A DNA stretch of 64,000 nucleotides from Doris montereyensis (Eukaryota; Mollusca; Gastropoda; Nudibranchia; Dorididae): the NCBI GenBank assembly GCA_037039925.1, contig JAXRKP010001286.1:45001-109000 (forward strand), in the 5' to 3' direction. The notes under the pieces are model-generated. The model had not been told where the DNA came from, made no database searches, and was given only the letters and a program-made list of their open reading frames with translations. The position numbers and the translations under genes were made by a program. Position 1 is the first letter of the stretch; every line of letters begins with the position of its first letter. This document shows, in pieces, positions 63,535 through 64,000 of this stretch.

Positions 63535-63808
63535 CCCTCTCTCTCTCTCTCTCACCTCTCTCTCTCTCCCTCTCTCTATATATCTATCTCTATCTCTCTC
63601 CATCTCTCTCTCGCTCTCTTCTCTATTTCTCTCTCAGTGTCTCTGTCTGTCTGTCTATCTGTCTCTCTCTCTTTCTCTATATCTCTTTCTCTCCCCACCT
63701 CGCATGCCTTGAGTATATATGTTTATACTGACATAAACTGTACATTATAATGTGTATTACCTGGTTTTTTTATCTTCCACAGAAAAATTTGAAAAGACGA
63801 AGTTATGA
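35417..63808 (+). CDS. DNAJC10: DNAJC10/ERdj5, ER J-domain disulfide reductase, 20 coding exons
   Basis: ERdj5 is an ER-lumen co-chaperone of BiP that reduces disulfides in proteins bound for ER-associated degradation. Order seen: signal peptide; J domain with HPD (35585-35593); redox domain Trx1 CSHC (42194-42205); two CXXC-less thioredoxin-like domains (exons 6-11); Trx2 CPPC (54793-54804); Trx3 CGPC (57241-57252); Trx4 CGHC (60641-60652); possible KDEL-like end. Exons are 35417-35602, 39949-40109, 40757-40808, 42138-42223, 43351-43477, 44841-45002, 45578-45620, 45848-45976, 48102-48192, 49253-49353, 51842-51955, 53320-53456, 54790-54906, 55654-55755, 57133-57288, 58662-58801, 60487-60688, 62403-62530, 62946-63035 and 63783-63808. 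Exons 12-17 are phase-perfect. Several others carry one-base frame breaks, mostly in homopolymers, with splice sites intact. Confidence 0.93.
36064..36668 (-). pseudogene. LINE endonuclease fragment (RTE/CFDP2-like)
   Basis: Minus strand, in order: NVRTL, ILGVAEMRWTGVGRVEIDGH, RILLVKRKGHSFDLNVVQ, ITIIMGDFNAKVG, NGLGMQNERGDMLIDWCM, NTWFK and SPGDIYKNQIDYALV. This is the apurinic endonuclease domain (GDFNAKVG, RG..L, IDY) of an RTE-type LINE. Stops and shifts interrupt the first third and no reverse transcriptase follows, so it is 5'-derived debris in DNAJC10 intron 1. Confidence 0.85.
36740..39120 (+). pseudogene. CR1/Jockey-like LINE with degraded reverse transcriptase
   Basis: Plus strand, frame-broken: WKRKVKEFCDKAKRYYYITK, LPTQISKEELSDAFSDF, then DPYPMDFLKTCIDEIIPYIT, TALLRPLLKKTNLD, FQSVYRVNHSTETALLRVLN, LLDLSAAFDT, GVPQGSMLRPILF and the RT core QYTDDIQLY (canonical YADD altered). 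The 3' UTR ends in GCGCCTAGAGCC then an ATTATT microsatellite near 39115. Many indels; inactive. Inserted in DNAJC10 intron 1 in the sense orientation. Confidence 0.85.
39535..39835 (+). mobile_element. SINE-A-related copy, diverged
   Basis: Tail half (GCAAATGAGTACCAGCAC, GGGATAAGCTCCCGGCCTAT, TGAAGGAGCTT) is clear. The first half is a diverged version containing TTTTCCAAGAGCACAACGG. Confidence 0.6.
39949..40109 (+). CDS. DNAJC10: DNAJC10 exon 2: end of J domain
   Basis: Acceptor TTTGTTTACAG; it reads DDPNALEEFTTINRA, then a TAG at 39993-39995 where a tyrosine codon is expected. The homologous EVLKDE, KYDQYGEEGV, DNFNRGRQ and ESWQWYQQNF pieces follow in alternating frames. Donor TTTTTG|GTAAGA. 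This is the most damaged exon of the gene, yet every family block is present. Confidence 0.8.
40130..40450 (+). mobile_element. SINE-B, full length
   Basis: Head ACTCAGTAGTCCAGAGACAA, B-box GCAGGTTCAAGACC, body GGTGGATCGATACCTAGTCT, tail (AATCA)n at 40425-40450. It begins only 20 bp after the exon 2 donor. Confidence 0.85.
40757..40808 (+). CDS. DNAJC10: DNAJC10 exon 3
   Basis: Acceptor TGTCTTTTTCAG; it encodes (G)IYDDDPEIITLTRTRF, the highly conserved linker between the J domain and Trx1. Donor GATTTTG|GTATGT. The T runs at both exon joins are one base too long for the frame. Confidence 0.85.
41075..41310 (+). mobile_element. SINE-B, headless
   Basis: CCCCGTTGGTCCAGGTAGGT, GTGCACATTAAAGATCCC, tail TGTGGGTAAATCAAATCAAC. 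Confidence 0.75.
41500..41790 (+). mobile_element. Dispersed repeat E, two partial copies
   Basis: CTCTTAATTCACTCTGAGAT with ATAATGGTGGACAGCC, then GAGAGCACCATAATGGTGGA with GGGGTAAATTTCAATGAAA. Confidence 0.55.
42138..42223 (+). CDS. DNAJC10: DNAJC10 exon 4: Trx1 active site CSHC
   Basis: Acceptor TCTTCTTTCAG; it encodes DEPWFINFYSTHCSHCHDLA then PA. The CSHC motif equals that of mammalian ERdj5 Trx1. Donor CCGCC|GTAAGT. Clean frame within the exon. Confidence 0.92.
42435..43060. repeat. 29-bp minisatellite in intron 4
   Basis: About twenty units of TTTGAACTGCCCATTACATG / TCACCATCC, with many partial units. Confidence 0.95.
43351..43477 (+). CDS. DNAJC10: DNAJC10 exon 5: rest of Trx1
   Basis: Acceptor CTAAACACAG; it encodes WREVARELEGVIRIGAVNCE, then DEWQLCRMQSVRSYPSLVFL and PP, with the cis-proline SYPS motif. 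Donor CCCAG|GTAATT. Clean and phase-perfect with exons 4 and 6. Confidence 0.93.
43825..44000 (+). mobile_element. SINE-C copy
   Basis: A-box TAGCTTGGTTGGAAG, B-box GGGGTTCAATCCCC, then CTATCTATTCCTTATATTTG and TTGTTCCCATGGGAGCTTT. Confidence 0.8.
44085..44370 (-). mobile_element. SINE-A copy
   Basis: Minus copy with a duplicated tail phrase (CATTACAGCTTTCTAGGCC twice), body CACAAGGAACACAACGTCGG and head CTACCGATGCTGC. Confidence 0.8.
44479..44772. mobile_element. MITE with GGTGAAAGTCGCA ends, copy 2
   Basis: Ends GGTGTAAATCGCAAACC and (inverted) GGTGAAAGTCGCAAAT. The interior GTGTCAAAAACTAGACCCAA and TATTGGTTCTTGTGCCACGG is shared with copies 1 (inverted) and 3. Confidence 0.8.
44841..45002 (+). 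CDS. DNAJC10: DNAJC10 exon 6: start of thioredoxin-like b1
   Basis: The acceptor is the second of two close AGs (CAGCAAG|AAAAAT). It is chosen because only this joins exon 5 in phase (g|aa) to give EKYYGERSAEKL. The exon continues ATHHELWSGNFKETV and LPWLITFCGDGG. Donor GGAG|GTAATG. Translation also stays open into the intron to 45190, so the frame alone would mislead. Confidence 0.9.
45408..45475 (+). mobile_element. SINE-B head fragment
   Basis: GGGACTCTGTAGTCCAGAGG, then TCTCAACCCAAAGGCA. Confidence 0.6.
45578..45620 (+). CDS. DNAJC10: DNAJC10 exon 7
   Basis: Acceptor TCTACACCAG; (D)CLEPKTCIKL, then GAMLA is reached only if one G is missing from the TTGGCGCC run. Donor ATGCTG|GTGAGT. A short exon with one homopolymer frame break. 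Confidence 0.82.
45848..45976 (+). CDS. DNAJC10: DNAJC10 exon 8: end of b1
   Basis: Acceptor TTTCATGCCAG; ADLVNVGRIDCHYDSKICSD, then LDKEHGTFFFDADARR and QKFRGGL. Donor CTA|GTAAGT fits best, though GAG|GTCTAG would match the next exon's phase. Confidence 0.9.
46690..47105. repeat. 43-bp minisatellite in intron 8
   Basis: About nine units of CCGATATGTGTGTTTTCTCA / CACATACTATTTCCTTCTTA / TGGA. Each unit contains the short palindrome TGTGTGTTTTCTCACACA. Confidence 0.95.
47243..47385 (+). mobile_element. SINE-A, 5' half
   Basis: Head GGTGGCCTAATGAACTGGTT, B-box GGGTTTCAATCC, body to ACCTATGTGCAAATT, where it is cut by the next element. Confidence 0.75.
47386..47640 (-). mobile_element. Retroposon 3' end, reverse orientation
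   Basis: CAATTCAATTCAATCATCTT then TATTGATCCTTT is the reverse complement of a common non-LTR retroposon end with an ATTGAATTG repeat tail. No coding part is present. Confidence 0.45.
47783..47955 (-). mobile_element. SINE-A, internally deleted
   Basis: Tail GTTCCTTCAAAGCC, body with the central third missing (GCGTGACCTGGGTCGAG), B-box complement GATTCGAACCC. Confidence 0.7.
48102..48192 (+). CDS. DNAJC10: DNAJC10 exon 9: start of thioredoxin-like b2
   Basis: Acceptor TTTCATTGTCAG; EMTSLNAQDIAAK, then a shift in an AAA run, then IMKQLPDVEILAEDERIK. Donor AAAG|GTATCT. Confidence 0.88.
48310..48400 (-). mobile_element. SINE-C fragment
   Basis: AGCACTAGAGACAAGGATGA and ACAAATACAAAGGAATGAAT match the tail side of SINE-C. 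Confidence 0.5.
49060..49185 (+). mobile_element. SINE-D fragment
   Basis: GGGAATGACTTTGAAAGAAA, then GGGAGATAAATAATGTAAAG and CAGTGAGCCTGCCCTT, shared with the copies at 5815, 54480 and 57925. Confidence 0.6.
49253..49353 (+). CDS. DNAJC10: DNAJC10 exon 10
   Basis: Acceptor TTCTTTCCACAG; ALMEEREDSWLIHFVQRSGG, then DLEFW and LLLEYK after two small frame shifts. Donor AAAAG|GTACAC. The last 20 bp of this exon and its donor are repeated three more times just downstream. Confidence 0.85.
49334..49745. repeat. Tandem repeat (about 105 bp x 4) containing the exon 10 splice donor
   Basis: Each unit begins CTGTTATTGGAATACAA, the coding end of exon 10. In units 1-3 the donor GGTACACACA follows, then CTGGCTGGTAGCATGGCTT and TAGATATATCTTATATATG. 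The fourth unit has lost the donor. Confidence 0.92.
49812..50975. mobile_element. Composite inverted element, GAGCTGAATTATAATAT ends
   Basis: The roughly 160 bp at 49812-49978 recurs inverted at 50800-50972. Outer ends are GAGCTGAATTATAATATGAT and (inverted) GAGCTAAATTATAATATGGT. A third copy of the end lies at 50776, so the right part alone (50776-50972) is a MITE of about 195 bp. Between them GGAACCACTGCA is repeated (49991 and 50390). Confidence 0.7.
51141..51811. repeat. (ACT)n/(ACC)n trinucleotide repeat, 670 bp
   Basis: Mixed ACT, ACC and GCT triplets. The low-complexity frames through it are not genes. It ends only 30 bp before exon 11. Confidence 0.97.
51842..51955 (+). CDS. DNAJC10: DNAJC10 exon 11: end of b2
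   Basis: Acceptor TGCACTGTTTCAG; VGRVDCS, a one-base break at CACAGATG, then DALVCQQLHVFKYPSFAILK and ARGGMEMYYGG. Donor TGGAG|GTACAG. Confidence 0.88.
52081..52130 (-). repeat. (AAT)n, probable tail of an antisense retroposon
   Basis: AATAATAAT run followed by CTTTATTGTCCATCAACTGG, the usual look of a reversed non-LTR 3' end. Confidence 0.6.
52365..52640 (+). mobile_element. SINE-B, full length
   Basis: Head ACTCGGTAGACCAGACATAT, body GGTGGATCGACACCTAGTCC, tail ATATCAAATCAGATCAAATT. Confidence 0.8.
52670..53215. repeat. 18-bp minisatellite next to a SINE-B
   Basis: About thirty units of CTCTGAGACAGATGGTGG, alternating with CTCTGTGACAGCTGGTGG, which gives higher-order structure. Confidence 0.95.
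53320..53456 (+). CDS. DNAJC10: DNAJC10 exon 12: b2-Trx2 junction
   Basis: Acceptor TTGTCTACACAG; GRTNAHDIAAFVQDSADVPM, then ENLSPKDFPHRVVLSNDPWF and IDFFAP. The donor GCACCA|GTGAGT places the intron just before the active-site tryptophan. Clean. Confidence 0.95.
54058..54315 (-). mobile_element. SINE-A copy
   Basis: Tail AGTTCCTTCAAGGTTGTTAT, AGAGCCGGAGCTTATCCCGG, then body; head decayed near 54310. Confidence 0.8.
54480..54720 (+). mobile_element. SINE-D copy
   Basis: CTGTATGCTTCCCAAGGAGT, TGAGAATGACTTTGAATGAA and GTAACATCATTGAACCTGCA. Confidence 0.65.
54790..54906 (+). CDS. DNAJC10: DNAJC10 exon 13: Trx2 active site CPPC
   Basis: Acceptor CTTTTCCGTTGCAG; WCPPCMRLLPEFKKAAKSYG, then SKVNFGTVDCTVHGGLCNT. 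CPPC equals mammalian Trx2. Donor ATACT|GTGAGT. Clean. Confidence 0.95.
54907..55300 (-). mobile_element. SINE-B, full length with long (TTTGA)n tail
   Basis: A TTTGATTTGA repeat tail of about 80 bp begins within a few bases of the exon 13 donor. Body GTGCTCAGAGTGCTGTGATC; head complement GTCGGCCTCT near 55280. Confidence 0.8.
55654..55755 (+). CDS. DNAJC10: DNAJC10 exon 14: end of Trx2
   Basis: Acceptor CTGTCTTTTCCAG; YNIHSYPTTIFYNNSVPHQY, then HGHHSAHHIVEFIE. The cis-proline SYPT is present. Donor ATTGAG|GTGAGA. Clean. Confidence 0.95.
56110..56400 (+). mobile_element. SINE-A, full length, source of the following array
   Basis: Head GGTGACTGAGTGGTCAGGCT, body AACCTGCGCCAGACTAGCGT, tail GATAAGCTAGTGGGCC then CTTGAAGGAACTTTAAC. 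Confidence 0.85.
56365..56800. repeat. 50-bp minisatellite made of the SINE-A tail
   Basis: Nine units of CCTGTTCCACTTCAACAGGA / TAAGCTAGTGGGCCTTGAAG / GAACTTTAA, identical to the SINE-A 3' end directly upstream. Confidence 0.95.
56790..57078. mobile_element. MITE, GTCGCA-end family, copy 3
   Basis: Starts GTGCAAACCATGTAAGT and ends ATGGTTTGCGACTTTGAC. The interior CAAGTGTCAAAAACTAGACC matches copies 1 and 2. It ends 54 bp before exon 15. Confidence 0.75.
57133..57288 (+). CDS. DNAJC10: DNAJC10 exon 15: Trx3 active site CGPC
   Basis: Acceptor ATTTTCCTCACAG; DTISPPVMSLDLDSFEKNVF, then GVWLVDFFAPWCGPCQQLAP and EWRKLAK. Mammalian ERdj5 has CHPC here. Donor GCCAAG|GTTGGT. Clean. Confidence 0.95.
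57925..58125 (+). mobile_element. SINE-D copy
   Basis: TGAATGCCCCTCAGGGAGTT, AATAATATAAAGTCATTGGG and ACAGACTATAGATCCATC. Confidence 0.65.
58325..58660. repeat. About 37-bp minisatellite of acceptor-like units before exon 16
   Basis: About ten units of CGTTTGTTTCCTATGTCAG / CAATCAAGCTTATGCCAT. Each contains a pyrimidine-rich run plus CAG, and the last unit passes into the real acceptor CGTTTGTTTTCCTCTGCCAG. Confidence 0.92.
58662..58801 (+). CDS. DNAJC10: DNAJC10 exon 16: end of Trx3
   Basis: Acceptor TCCTCTGCCAG; MFKDKANVHVAQVDCTVNQK, then LCQAQSVHSYPTMRLYPAGN and TRTNQF(V). Donor TTTGT|GTGAGT. Clean and in phase on both sides. Confidence 0.95.
59120..60180. repeat. 27-bp minisatellite, about 1 kb
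   Basis: About forty units of CATTGTCCCATCTAATACAT / TCTCTAT. The unit length is a multiple of three, so all six frames stay open for long stretches. Confidence 0.97.
60487..60688 (+). CDS. DNAJC10: DNAJC10 exon 17: Trx4 active site CGHC
   Basis: Acceptor AAAATTGACAG; (V)HYNGWHRDAPSLRSWVF, LPSKVVVLTSQTFASKV, then [20 protein letters not shown] and QFEIVAE. CGHC is the classical PDI motif; mammalian ERdj5 Trx4 has CGPC. Donor GCAGAG|GTGGTT. Clean. Confidence 0.95.
61280..61545. repeat. 29-bp minisatellite in intron 17
   Basis: Nine units of TTTTTCTATACCAAATTCTG / GTCTTCCCGA. A 46-bp direct duplication (GTGACCTGATTGGTTCCGTC...) lies just before it at 61181-61262. Confidence 0.95.
62403..62530 (+). 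CDS. DNAJC10: DNAJC10 exon 18: Trx4 continued
   Basis: Acceptor TTTGCCTTTCAG; KVDCDSNRRLCQEAGIGAYP, then SVRFYKG in the next frame (one extra C in a CCCC run). The first ten codons fit the family only after small insertions. Donor AACAG|GTATGG. Confidence 0.88.
62605..62815 (+). mobile_element. SINE-A copy, tail missing
   Basis: GTTGGGTTCGAATGTTATCA, TTCTTCGGAAAGATGCTTAA and AAACCTGTGTCAGATAAGCG. Confidence 0.75.
62946..63035 (+). CDS. DNAJC10: DNAJC10 exon 19: end of Trx4
   Basis: Acceptor CTTTCCTTCCTCAG; HAYGWDINSQEANEIIDFIK, then SNSPRPQIEK. Donor GAGAAG|GTAGGA. Clean. Confidence 0.93.
63095..63700. repeat. (CT)n/(CTGT)n low-complexity block
   Basis: CTCTCT runs with two CTGT tetranucleotide blocks (63288-63330 and 63470-63514). 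The Ser/Leu-rich frames are artefacts. Confidence 0.95.
63783..63808 (+). CDS. DNAJC10: DNAJC10 exon 20: C-terminus, frame uncertain
   Basis: Acceptor TTATCTTCCACAG. In phase it reads KNLKRRSYDDENGG and stays open to a TGA at 63876-63878. Family proteins end in KDEL, and the bases AAAGACGAAGTTATGA (63793-63808) would give KDEL-stop with one A fewer. As written, no retrieval signal is encoded. Confidence 0.6.
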
Positions 63809-64000
63809 TGATGAAAATGGAGGGGCAAATGTTGGTGTTGTTTTTTTTGTTATTTTTCTGGATCTGTTGAAAGTATGAAATGATTGTTTTATAGACCTTG
63901 TTATATCCACTGAGTTCCACTGACCTCTCAAACACCATTGGAATATTTGGGACACATTTAGCATTTTACCATTTAACGTATTTAATACGATATTATTATT

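Noticed and set aside
63051..63750. Frames of more than 200 codons near the right end
   Set aside because: CT/CTGT low-complexity sequence in the last DNAJC10 intron.
39949..63808. DNAJC10 as a processed pseudogene
   Set aside because: Introns and splice sites are intact and key residues are conserved. A processed copy would lack introns.

Overview
This is eukaryotic genomic DNA: genes are split by GT-AG introns, the sequence is AT-rich, and it is loaded with tRNA-derived SINEs, LINE fragments, MITEs and minisatellites. The mix of SINEs, CR1-like LINE ends and TCTAGATC-rich tracts suggests a lophotrochozoan, probably a gastropod mollusc. The taxon is an inference, not something the sequence proves.

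Two multi-exon genes can be reconstructed. They lie head to head. On the minus strand (21961 down to 9081) is a homologue of the human uncharacterised gene C7orf57, in seven coding exons. An RFX X-box and a forkhead (FOXJ1-like) site lie about 70-115 bp upstream of its ATG, which fits a motile-cilium gene. On the plus strand (35417 to about 63808) is DNAJC10/ERdj5, the ER co-chaperone and disulfide reductase, in twenty coding exons: signal peptide and J domain, four redox thioredoxin domains (CSHC, CPPC, CGPC, CGHC), two redox-inactive thioredoxin-like domains, and a frame-broken possible KDEL end. At the left edge (2-121, plus) is the last exon of an unrecognised gene.

Between 21.9 and 35.4 kb there is mostly transposable-element debris: a CR1-like LINE 3' end, a hAT/DUF4371 transposase piece, a Tigger-like MITE and several minisatellites. 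Intron 1 of DNAJC10 holds fragments of two more LINEs.

Nearly every intron carries a minisatellite of 17-84 bp units. Several arrays grow directly out of a SINE, a MITE, or the splice site of a DNAJC10 exon. Both genes show scattered one-base frame breaks, mostly in homopolymers, while splice sites and catalytic residues stay intact. This looks more like consensus sequencing error than pseudogene decay. No prokaryotic features, tRNA genes or rRNA genes were seen.
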